Shown: in pieces, positions 17,758-25,488 of the stretch | Numbering within the stretch: the stretch's first letter is position 1 | Layout: the number at the start of each line of letters is the position of its first letter | DNA from: Rhizorhapis sp. SPR117 | Lineage (GTDB): Bacteria > Pseudomonadota > Alphaproteobacteria > Sphingomonadales > Sphingomonadaceae | DNA: 64,000 nucleotides | Reading direction: 5' to 3' | Assembly: GCF_021742065.1 (NCBI RefSeq) | Contig: NZ_JAKKIE010000014.1 | Coordinates: 12,584 to 76,583 of the forward strand | Program-made: the position numbers and the translations under genes | The notes under the pieces: model-generated | What the model was told of the DNA's origin: nothing | Database searches by the model: none | The model's input: the letters and a program-made list of their open reading frames with translations, nothing else

Positions 17758-17886
17758 ATGACCAGGAAAATATTGGCTGCGCTATTATTGACTGGCGCAT
17801 TATTCGTGACCGCCTGCAACACCGTAGAAGGCGCGGGTGAGGACGTCCAAAGTGCTGGTGAAGCTGTTGAGAATGCGGCCGATTGA
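17758..17886 (+). CDS. Entericidin A/B family lipoprotein (42 aa)
   Basis: A 42-aa lipoprotein: signal MTRKILAALLLTGALFVTAC with lipobox VTAC (Cys20), then NTVEGAGEDVQSAGEAVEN, the small amphipathic repeat typical of entericidins, which are stress-induced membrane lipoproteins linked to programmed lysis in enteric bacteria. ATG 17758 has AGGAGA 7-8 bases upstream. It stands behind a perfect EcfG-type promoter, so stress induction is likely. It ends 7 bases from the converging oxidoreductase gene. Confidence 0.88.
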   Translation: MTRKILAALLLTGALFVTACNTVEGAGEDVQSAGEAVENAAD

Positions 17887-17893
17887 ACCTCCC

Positions 17894-19297
17894 TCAATCC
17901 CCCGTCAGTATCCGGTCGACTAATTGCTTCACTGTCGGAACAAACCCGTTTGAATAAAAAGGATCTTGCTTGAACTGATACGCTCCATGGCCGGCAAACA
18001 TCAGATTCTGTTCGATGTCACCGCCATGGGCAATGTCCTGCAGCGTCTTTTGAATGCAGAAACTGCGGGGATCGGCGAGACGCCCGGTGCTGTTGGTTTC
18101 AGTATCCATCCAGCTTGAAAACGCGCACTGGCTAAGACAACCCATACAATCGGCCTGATCCTTGCGGATGAGGGTGCGTTCTTCTTCGGTCACGAACACC
18201 AACGTATTGTCCGGCGTCTTGAGCGCACTGGTATAGCCCAATCCGTACCACTCGCGTGCGCGGAGCAAGTCACCACGTGTCACCCAGAAATTTTTGCCCT
18301 TCACCGCCACGTCCAGCTGATGTTGATGATCGCCAGCCGCTTCGCCGGAAAAGGCGATCTGCCGTTCCGAACGGTTTTCCAAGTTACGCAGGAAGGGATT
18401 AAGGACTGCCGATGAATAAAATCCGGTTGGCGAGAAACGATGCAGCAGGATGTCCCCTTCATCCAGCGTCGTCAGGCGATCCTTCCATCCCTGCGGAATG
18501 GGGCTTTCCTGTGTCAGAAGGGGTCGCGTACCGAATTGGAAGGCGATCCGGCCCAGCTCCGGATTATCGATCCACTCATTCCAGTCGCGCAGATACCAGA
18601 CGCCGCCAGCCATGACGATCGGCACTTCGTCGCTGATGCCGCCTTCGCGCATCGTGGCGCGCAGATCGCGTACACGCGGATAGGGGTCCTGAGGCTTCAA
18701 TGGATCTTCGGCATTGGACAAACCATTATGTCCGCCCGCCAGCCAAGGGTCCTCATAGACCACGGCAGCAAGCCATTCCGATGCCTTGCTGTAAGCGCGC
18801 TTCCACAGCGCGCGAAATGCCCGGGCGGAGCTGATGATCGGAAGATAGCTGACCTCGTATGAGGCCGCAATCTCGCTCAGCTTGTAGGGCATGCCAGCGC
18901 CGCAGGTCACGCCCGCCACCATGCCGCGCGTCCGTTCCAGCACGCCGTGAAGCACGCGCTGTGCACCGCCCATTTCCCACAGCACATTGATATTGATTGC
19001 GCCTTTGCCGCCGGCCAGTTCGAACGCACGCTTCACTTGTTCCACCGCGCCATCAATGGCATACTGGATCAGTTCCTCGTGCCGTTCGCGCCGTGTGGCT
19101 GACTGATAAACCTGCGGAATGATCTTGCCGGTCGGGTCATAGCTGTCGGCGTTGACGGCCGACACGGTACCAATGCCGCCAGCAGCAGCCCATGCGCCCG
19201 AACTCATATGGTTGGACACTGCGACACCCTTGCCGCCTTCGACCAGCGGCCATACTTCACGGCCGCCATAGATGATGGGTTTCAAACCCTTGAACAC
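17894..19297 (-). CDS. Nitronate monooxygenase-like protein with cysteine-rich C-terminal extension
   Basis: A 467-aa protein. The first part (KPIIYGGREVWPLVEGGKGVAV, SGAWAAAGGIGTVSAVNAD, VTCGAGMP, VPIVMAGGVW, FQFGTRPL) is a divergent FMN-dependent TIM barrel of the nitronate monooxygenase family. It is about 100-130 residues longer than ordinary members; the tail carries CMGCLSQC (Cys384, 387, 391) and Cys414. The start is taken as GTG 19297 because GGGGAG lies 5 bases upstream and homologues begin with FKGLKPIIYGG; the first in-frame start at 19336 would add 13 residues. It stands alone on the minus strand. The substrate is unknown. Confidence 0.78.
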   Translation of the reverse strand: MFKGLKPIIYGGREVWPLVEGGKGVAVSNHMSSGAWAAAGGIGTVSAVNADSYDPTGKIIPQVYQSATRRERHEELIQYAIDGAVEQVKRAFELAGGKGAININVLWEMGGAQRVLHGVLERTRGMVAGVTCGAGMPYKLSEIAASYEVSYLPIISSARAFRALWKRAYSKASEWLAAVVYEDPWLAGGHNGLSNAEDPLKPQDPYPRVRDLRATMREGGISDEVPIVMAGGVWYLRDWNEWIDNPELGRIAFQFGTRPLLTQESPIPQGWKDRLTTLDEGDILLHRFSPTGFYSSAVLNPFLRNLENRSERQIAFSGEAAGDHQHQLDVAVKGKNFWVTRGDLLRAREWYGLGYTSALKTPDNTLVFVTEEERTLIRKDQADCMGCLSQCAFSSWMDTETNSTGRLADPRSFCIQKTLQDIAHGGDIEQNLMFAGHGAYQFKQDPFYSNGFVPTVKQLVDRILTGD

Positions 19298-19388
19298 ATT
19301 ATGCTCCCCAAGAATTCCATATTGCCCCGCAGGCAATTGGCCGCCTATACCAAGTTTTCACGCCCTTGCGCGCAAAATTTCCCGCGCT

Positions 19389-20528
19389 CTACAGCAATGC
19401 ACCGGGTCTGGCTATAGCTTGCCCGTAAAGTCGGGCATATGCGGCAATCATATCGGCTTCCGCAAAGCAAAGCCTGGCCTTCGCACGATTCGCCATCCCA
19501 ATGTCCGCACGCAATTTCGTCCCGTTTGCAAGCTTGCCAAGCGACAGCGAAAAAGCATCCTCATCGTCCGGCGGCACAATGAATGGACGATTTTCCGGCG
19601 CGACCATATGCGCGACATCGCCGACGTCGGTGGACACCACCGGACAGCCAGCCGCCATCGCCTCCACCAACGAAATAGGAAACTGCTCGCTGTCCGAAGA
19701 CAGGGCAAATATATCAAAAAGCCCGACAAATTGCCAGGGCTTAGTCATGAAGCCCGGCAAATGCAGGTCGTCCAGCCCCATAGCGGCAGCCTCCGCAAGG
19801 ATGGTCTCACGTTCAGGCCCGTCCCCGACAATGACGAGTTGCAGCTTGTCCTTATGCACGCCGACCGCACGTACGAGGCGCGGCAAGTTCTTGACCGGAC
19901 GAAGTCCCGCCAGCGTCCCGACAAGCAATTTACCGGGCGTGCGGACAAGTCCGGGGATAGCAGCGGGATCGCCAATGCGTTCATACCGCGCAACATCTAT
20001 CCCATTGCGGATCAACCGAACCCTCTCGCGCGGTTGCTTCCAATCATGCATCGCAATCGCTTCGAGCTTTTCGGATGGCACCACCAATGCAGAGGCAGTA
20101 CCCAGCGCAATCCGGCGAAAGAGGTTGCGACGAAGCTTAAGGCCATCGGTCTCATCGCTGTTAAAGCCGTCTTCATGGTGAATGAGCGGAGGAAGGCGCA
20201 TCACTGACGCGAACAGCCGATGCGCCATCACCGCGTCCATTGCGCCCCAATTATAGCTCAGGACCAGATCGAACCGCTGCATATAAAGCGCCAGCGCCCG
20301 ATAGCGCCATAAAGACAGTTGCCCTGTCAGCGAGGGCGCATCCTGCGGAAATGCAACCGCTATTTCCGTTTCTATCGCATCGCGGGCGCCAAGCTGACCG
20401 GAAACGCCGCTCAGGATCGTATGGACCGCCTTATCACCCCACACATTCATCAGCCTGACCGCCCGCGCCTCCTTTCCGCCCAGCGAAAAGCTGCTGTGCA
20501 GATGAAGGATGCGCAGGGGACCAGCCAT
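19389..20528 (-). CDS. Glycosyltransferase family 4
   Basis: A 379-aa GT-B fold enzyme. The N-terminal part reads ILHLHSSFSLGGKEARAVRLMN (glycine-rich acceptor loop); the nucleotide-sugar half has VIVGDGPERE and the EX7E region DSEQFPISLVEAMAAGCPVVSTDVGDV. Such enzymes transfer a sugar from an activated donor to lipid carriers or polysaccharides at the inner face of the membrane. The donor and acceptor cannot be told. The start ATG overlaps the stop of the hydrolase gene (TGATG, one shared base), so the two are translationally coupled. No other polysaccharide genes flank it. Confidence 0.87.
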   Translation of the reverse strand: MAGPLRILHLHSSFSLGGKEARAVRLMNVWGDKAVHTILSGVSGQLGARDAIETEIAVAFPQDAPSLTGQLSLWRYRALALYMQRFDLVLSYNWGAMDAVMAHRLFASVMRLPPLIHHEDGFNSDETDGLKLRRNLFRRIALGTASALVVPSEKLEAIAMHDWKQPRERVRLIRNGIDVARYERIGDPAAIPGLVRTPGKLLVGTLAGLRPVKNLPRLVRAVGVHKDKLQLVIVGDGPERETILAEAAAMGLDDLHLPGFMTKPWQFVGLFDIFALSSDSEQFPISLVEAMAAGCPVVSTDVGDVAHMVAPENRPFIVPPDDEDAFSLSLGKLANGTKLRADIGMANRAKARLCFAEADMIAAYARLYGQAIARPGALL

Positions 20529-21409
20529 CAGGCGTCCTGCAATACCCGCTCAAGCAACCGATCGATACCCGCGATGGCTTCCGCTTCATTCAGAACCGGC
20601 GCATGTCCGACATCGGGTACGGTGACCAGTTCGGCGCGATCAAGCCGCGTCAGCATCTTCTTTGCCGTTTTCGCGCTGAGCAGGTCCGACAAGGCCCCCC
20701 GCACGATCAGCAATGGTACAGTTTTCAGCGCGTCGAGCGTCGGCCACAAATCGACGCCCGCTTCCCCACCCGGCAACCGCAGCGGCTCGGCAATACGCAT
20801 GTCATAGTCGAGCACGATGCGTCCGCCGCTGGTCAACCGGAACAGGCGCTTGGCCATGCCCAGCCAGTCATCCAGTCTATAGCGGGGATAGACCTCAGCA
20901 TTGTTTTCCGCCAGCGACCGGGCTGCATGCACCCAGGTCGGGTAACTGCCCCCGGTCCCCACATAGGTACGAATTCGGTCCAGCCCTGCCTTTTCGATGA
21001 CTGGCCCGATATCATTCAACAGCGCGCCGGCGATCCGACCCGGTCGGGTGGCGGCAAGCAGCATGGTGATGATACCGCCCAGAGACGTGCCAAAGGCAAT
21101 GAAGCGGGTGATGGCAAGGTCGGTGAGCAGCCGTTCTGTGTCCTGAACATAGGTCAACGGCACATAGGTCATCGGGTCCTTGGAATAGGCGCTTTCCGCT
21201 CGCCCCCGCATTTCCGGACAAATAAGCCGCCATTTCCCCGCCAGATGGTTGGCCACCAGCTCGAAATCACGGGCGTTGCGCGTCAAGCCGGGAAGACACA
21301 GGATTGGCGGACGGTCGGACGGTCCGGCATAGTCCCGATAATGCAGGCGCAGGCCATCGTTCGACCACCAATATCCATCTTTGTAATCTGCCAAGCTTGA
21401 ACCTTTCAC
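20528..21409 (-). CDS. Alpha/beta hydrolase
   Basis: A 293-aa alpha/beta-hydrolase fold protein. It shows the oxyanion-hole strand LCLPGLTRNARDF, the nucleophile elbow GTSLGG with Ser, a lid, DLLSAKTA near the acid position, and the catalytic His in VPDVGHAPVL. The family includes esterases, lactonases and dehalogenases. The start is taken at GTG 21409 (followed by KGSSLADYKDGYWW); the longer frame from 21442 begins with rare codons and would overlap the divergent selO start. It is coupled to the glycosyltransferase downstream. Confidence 0.82.
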   Translation of the reverse strand: MKGSSLADYKDGYWWSNDGLRLHYRDYAGPSDRPPILCLPGLTRNARDFELVANHLAGKWRLICPEMRGRAESAYSKDPMTYVPLTYVQDTERLLTDLAITRFIAFGTSLGGIITMLLAATRPGRIAGALLNDIGPVIEKAGLDRIRTYVGTGGSYPTWVHAARSLAENNAEVYPRYRLDDWLGMAKRLFRLTSGGRIVLDYDMRIAEPLRLPGGEAGVDLWPTLDALKTVPLLIVRGALSDLLSAKTAKKMLTRLDRAELVTVPDVGHAPVLNEAEAIAGIDRLLERVLQDA

Positions 21410-21431
21410 ACAGTCACCCCCATATCGCCTT

Positions 21432-22817
21432 ATGACGATCAAGCCGCAACCCGCGAAATATCATCCGGAGACTGCCATCCTGTCGCTGGGTGAAAAAATC
21501 GGCGACCCGGTGAAGCCCGCCGATTTTCCCGAGACCATTTTGCGCTTTCGCAATGATCGCTGGGCGGAAACTGTTGGCCTTGCTCATTTGAACGATGAAC
21601 AATGGATCGGGCATTTCGGGCGGTTCGAACCGCTGGATGGATCGCTTCAGGAACCACTGGCGTTGCGTTATCACGGGCATCAATTCCGGTCCTACAATCC
21701 GGAAATTGGCGATGGACGGGGATTTCTGTTCGCGCAACTGCGCGATGGCGCGGGTCGCCTGCTCGACCTTGGCACCAAAGGATCGGGGCAGACGCCTTAC
21801 AGCCGCTTTGGCGATGGGCGGCTGACGCTGAAAGGCGGCGTGCGGGAAATTTTGGCGACCGAAATGCTGGAAGCGCTGGGCGTCAATACCAGCAAGACCT
21901 TCTCGCTTGTCGAAACGGGTGAGGAACTGGTGCGCGGTGACGAACCATCCCCGACCCGATCGGCAGCGATGGTGCGCCTTAGTCATGGTCATATCCGTAT
22001 CGGCACGTTCCAGCGGATTGCCTTCGAACGCGATGAGGCGATGATGACCCGTCTGGTCGAATATTGCCTGACTCAATTCGGAACGGGTGCGGAGGACGCG
22101 GCAGAGCCGGTCACACTGCTTCGACAGGTCGTGGAAAGGACCGCCGATCTGGCCGCATCCTATATGGCGGCAGGCTTTGTACATGGCGTGCTCAATAGCG
22201 ACAATATCAACATCACCGGGGAAAGCTTCGATTATGGCCCCTGGCGCTTCACCCCGAAATGGGACCCCGCCTTCACTGCGGCTTATTTCGATCAGACCGG
22301 CCTTTATGCCTTTGGCCGTCAGGCAGAGGCGATCCATTGGGATGTGGCGCAGCTTGCCGTATCACTGCGGCTGCTAAGCGACGCCGATCCGCTGATCGCC
22401 GAACTGGAGCGGTTTGCCGACCTGTATCAACAGGGCGTCATGAAGCATTTCTTCCGGCGGCTGGGACTTTTGCCTGGCGAATTGACATCATCGCTGCGCG
22501 TCATTGAACAATGCGTCAAGGCAATGGTGGAGACGGGTACGGACATCGACCGCTTCTTCTTCGACTGGCGCTGCGGCGATGCAAAGCGCGTCGAACATTA
22601 TACCGGAGAACAGTGGGATGCGGTTCGTGCGGACCTGACCGCCTTCACGCCCGCTGGAGCATGCGACCATCCCTATTGGTCAGATGCCGCCCCCTGTTCC
22701 ATGCATATCGAGGAAGTAGAAACGATCTGGTCTGCCATTGCCGAGCGCGACGACTGGCAACCATTATATGACAAGGTCGCGGCGATCCGGCGAATGGGAG
22801 AGGCGCACGTCCAATAA
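21432..22817 (+). CDS. selO: Protein adenylyltransferase SelO
   Basis: A 461-aa pseudokinase-fold enzyme that transfers AMP to Ser/Thr/Tyr of target proteins (YdiU/SelO family), part of the oxidative stress response in other organisms. Diagnostic pieces are YHGHQFRSYNPEIGDGRG, LGTKGSGQTPYSR (from about residue 113), GDGRLTLKGGVRE, HGVLNSDN and DYGPWRF. The length is close to normal. It is divergent from the hydrolase with about 20 bases between the chosen starts, so promoters must overlap coding sequence. Confidence 0.93.
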   Translation: MTIKPQPAKYHPETAILSLGEKIGDPVKPADFPETILRFRNDRWAETVGLAHLNDEQWIGHFGRFEPLDGSLQEPLALRYHGHQFRSYNPEIGDGRGFLFAQLRDGAGRLLDLGTKGSGQTPYSRFGDGRLTLKGGVREILATEMLEALGVNTSKTFSLVETGEELVRGDEPSPTRSAAMVRLSHGHIRIGTFQRIAFERDEAMMTRLVEYCLTQFGTGAEDAAEPVTLLRQVVERTADLAASYMAAGFVHGVLNSDNINITGESFDYGPWRFTPKWDPAFTAAYFDQTGLYAFGRQAEAIHWDVAQLAVSLRLLSDADPLIAELERFADLYQQGVMKHFFRRLGLLPGELTSSLRVIEQCVKAMVETGTDIDRFFFDWRCGDAKRVEHYTGEQWDAVRADLTAFTPAGACDHPYWSDAAPCSMHIEEVETIWSAIAERDDWQPLYDKVAAIRRMGEAHVQ

Positions 22818-22889
22818 TCGCGCTGTCTTGGGCTGAAAATTGCGTTAAAGAACAATATATGACTGGCTCATTCTTAACAGTGATATTCC

Positions 22890-24323
22890 ATGACCACTAA
22901 GCTCGTCTCCACCGAACCTGCCACTGGCGCGACACTTTGGTCCGGCACGATCAGCGATATAGACGCTGAAATCGCCCGTGCACGCGCCGCATGGCCGGCA
23001 TGGGCGGCGCAACCGCTCAGCTATCGGATCGAAACGATGCGCCGCTTTGGCAATATGGTGCGGTCAAAGAACGATAAGCTGGCCGACCTGATCGCGCGGG
23101 AAACCGGCAAGCCGATCTGGGAAGCGCTGACCGAAGTGGATGCGGTAATCGGCAAGGTGGAAATTTCCATTTCGGCCTATTCCGAACGCACCGGCCAAAA
23201 ACGGCTGGAAGGCGCGATGGGCGACCGCTCGGCCGTCCGGCATAAACCGCATGGCGTGATGGCCGTGCTTGGTCCCTATAATTTCCCGGCGCACCTGCCC
23301 AACGGCCATATCGTCCCCGCGCTGATCGCAGGCAACGCCGTCGTCTTCAAACCATCGGAAAAGACCCCGGCGGTGGGCGAATTGCTGGTCGAACTCTACC
23401 ACAGTGCGGGCGTACCCGATGACCTCGTCCGCTGCATCATCGGCGGCCCCGAACAGGGGCGCGCACTGACCGCGCATGAGGATGTGAACGGCATATTGTT
23501 CACAGGCTCCGCGCAGACCGGCATCGCCATCAATACGCAGTTCGCCGCCCGTCCCGACAAGATACTGGCGCTGGAAATGGGCGGCAACAATCCGATTGTC
23601 GTGTGGGACACTGCCGACGTCCACACTGCCGCCATCATGGTCGTCCAGTCCGCCTTCATGTCAGCGGGCCAACGCTGCACGGCGGCCAAGCGCCTGATCG
23701 TCAAGGACAGCCTTTACGATGCCGTGGTGGGAGAGGTGAAGAAAATCGCCGACCGTCTGATCGTCGGCGAACCGCACAGCCAGCCGACGCCGTTCATGGG
23801 TCCGGTGATCGACAATCAGGCCGCTGACGGCCTGACCGAGAGCTTCCTCATCCTGATGAGCAACGGCGGCAAACCGATCAAGCACATGGTCCGCCCCATA
23901 GATGGCCGTCCCTTCGTCACCCCGGCGATCATCGACGTCACCAGCATGCCCGAACGGCCCGACATCGAACTGTTCGGCCCGATCCTCCAGGTCATCCGCG
24001 TCGGAACGTTCGAGGAAGCCATTGCCGAAGCGAACAACACCCGCTTCGGCCTGTCCGCATCGCTCATCGGCGGATCGCCTCAGCACTATGACCAGTTCTG
24101 GGCCAATATTCGCGCTGGCATCATCAACTGGAACAAGCCGACCAATGGCGCATCCTCCAGCGCACCCTTCGGCGGCGTCGGCATTTCGGGCAACCACCGG
24201 CCAAGCGCCTATTATGCCGCAGATTACTGCGCCTATCCGGTCGCCTCGTCGGAAGCGGAACAGGCGCGCGCGTCGATCGGCATCGGTTTGAAGGATGTGG
24301 ATGTGTCAGCAATGGGCGATTGA
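22890..24323 (+). CDS. astD: N-succinylglutamate 5-semialdehyde dehydrogenase
   Basis: A 477-aa aldehyde dehydrogenase. It follows E. coli AstD almost throughout: KPHGVMAVLGPYNFPAHLPNG, NAVVFKPSE, ALEMGGNNPIVV (general base Glu), catalytic Cys263 in SAGQRCTAAKR, ELFGPILQVIRV, and GISGNHRPSAYYAADYCAYP. AstD oxidises succinylglutamate semialdehyde in the arginine succinyltransferase pathway. The other ast genes are not nearby, so this copy may be expressed alone or belong to a scattered pathway. It starts 72 bases after selO. Confidence 0.92.
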   Translation: MTTKLVSTEPATGATLWSGTISDIDAEIARARAAWPAWAAQPLSYRIETMRRFGNMVRSKNDKLADLIARETGKPIWEALTEVDAVIGKVEISISAYSERTGQKRLEGAMGDRSAVRHKPHGVMAVLGPYNFPAHLPNGHIVPALIAGNAVVFKPSEKTPAVGELLVELYHSAGVPDDLVRCIIGGPEQGRALTAHEDVNGILFTGSAQTGIAINTQFAARPDKILALEMGGNNPIVVWDTADVHTAAIMVVQSAFMSAGQRCTAAKRLIVKDSLYDAVVGEVKKIADRLIVGEPHSQPTPFMGPVIDNQAADGLTESFLILMSNGGKPIKHMVRPIDGRPFVTPAIIDVTSMPERPDIELFGPILQVIRVGTFEEAIAEANNTRFGLSASLIGGSPQHYDQFWANIRAGIINWNKPTNGASSSAPFGGVGISGNHRPSAYYAADYCAYPVASSEAEQARASIGIGLKDVDVSAMGD

Positions 24324-24355
24324 TTTCCTACCCCCCAAAACATTTCCTAACCCCC
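24323..24355 (+). promoter_or_regulatory. Direct repeat upstream of the cobA-cysIH operon
   Basis: Two copies of ATTTCCTAnCCCCC (24323-24336 and 24342-24355) with starts exactly 19 bases apart, 52 bases before the cobA ATG. Spaced direct repeats at about two helical turns are typical of operators. A regulator of sulfur assimilation is the natural candidate but is not identified. The first copy includes the last base of the astD stop codon. Confidence 0.4.
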
Positions 24356-24407
24356 ACCCAAATCATTCTGGGTTGCGATTAAGGCCTCCCCGACGCATCT
24401 CCCCAGC

Positions 24408-25193
24408 ATGGCTATCACCACACCTATGGAAACAGGACGCATATTCTTGGTCGGAGCGGGTCCGGGCGACCCGGATTTGCTGACCGTGCGCGCGGCGCGG
24501 CTGATCGCGTCTGCAAGCATCATTGTGCATGATGGGCTGGTCGATAGCGCAATATTGGAGATAGCCCGCAACGATGCGCGCCTGATTTCCGTCGCCAAGA
24601 GCCGCAGCCGCCACTCAATGCCGCAGGACGACATCAACGCCCTGTTGATCCGCGAAGCCAAAGCTGGTCATGATGTAGTCCGACTGAAGGGTGGAGACCC
24701 CTTCATTTTCGGACGCGGCGGCGAAGAGACAGAAGAGTGCCGCGCGGCGGGCGTTCCTGTCGAAATCGTTCCGGGCATCAGCGCGGCCATCGGCTGCGCG
24801 GCCGAAGCGCAATTGCCGCTGACCCACCGTGATGCCGCCAGCGCCGTCACCTTCGTCGCGGGCCAATGCAAGGGCCTGACCGATCAGGACTGGTCGGGCC
24901 TTGCCGGCAAGGGCCGCACGCTGGTCATCTATATGGGCGTGGCGACAGCAACCGATATTGCCGACAAGCTGATGGCCGATGGCCTGTCGCCCGATACGCC
25001 CGTTGCGGTGCTGGAAAAGGGCACACGCAAGGACAGCCGCGCCATGCGGACCTTGCTGGCCGATCTGGGCGGGCTTATGACGCGGGAAAAGGTAAAAAGT
25101 CCCGCATTGATCGTGGTGGGCGATGTCGTACTGCGTTCGAATGCAGAAGAGAAACTGGCCCAGTGGGTCAAACAGGCGGAGAATATGGCGTGA
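24408..25193 (+). CDS. cobA: Uroporphyrinogen-III C-methyltransferase
   Basis: A 261-aa SAM-dependent enzyme that methylates uroporphyrinogen III at C2 and C7 to give precorrin-2, the precursor of siroheme. Motifs: VGAGPGDPDLLTVRA (residues 15-29), VVRLKGGDPFIFGRGGEE, VPGISAAIG and LPLTHRD. It is the short monofunctional form without the CysG dehydrogenase/ferrochelatase half. It leads the operon and supplies siroheme for CysI here and probably NirB at 53468. The gene overlaps the next (GTGA). A second copy after nasA is destroyed. Confidence 0.93.
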   Translation: MAITTPMETGRIFLVGAGPGDPDLLTVRAARLIASASIIVHDGLVDSAILEIARNDARLISVAKSRSRHSMPQDDINALLIREAKAGHDVVRLKGGDPFIFGRGGEETEECRAAGVPVEIVPGISAAIGCAAEAQLPLTHRDAASAVTFVAGQCKGLTDQDWSGLAGKGRTLVIYMGVATATDIADKLMADGLSPDTPVAVLEKGTRKDSRAMRTLLADLGGLMTREKVKSPALIVVGDVVLRSNAEEKLAQWVKQAENMA

Positions 25194-25486
25194 TTATATT
25201 GACGGGCAATGACCTGAAAACAGGCGATGTCACCTGGTGGACCGGCACGGACTGGTCCCGCCATGTCGATGAGGCGGTGGACGTCGGCGCCGATGGCGAA
25301 TTGATCATCGCGCGCGAAACTGCTGCGCGCCAGGTGAACTCCGCCTATATAGTCGAGGCGACAAAGGACGAAAATGGAGTTCGTCCGGCCCATATCAAGG
25401 ACCGTATTCGCGCGGTCGGACCGACTGTCCGGCCTGACCTTGGCCTTAAACCAGCCGACCCCACTATTGGCAATTGGGTGATCTGA
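25190..25486 (+). CDS. DUF2849 domain protein
   Basis: A 98-aa protein starting at GTG 25190 inside the cobA stop (GTGA overlap). It contains LTGNDLKTGDVTWWTGTDW and ends with LGLKPADPTIGNWVI. DUF2849 proteins are found almost only between a siroheme methyltransferase and a sulfite/nitrite reductase gene in Alphaproteobacteria, as here, which points to a part in sulfite reduction, but the biochemical role is not known. The sulfite reductase start follows 2 bases after its stop. Confidence 0.82.
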   Translation: MIILTGNDLKTGDVTWWTGTDWSRHVDEAVDVGADGELIIARETAARQVNSAYIVEATKDENGVRPAHIKDRIRAVGPTVRPDLGLKPADPTIGNWVI

Positions 25487-25488
25487 TC

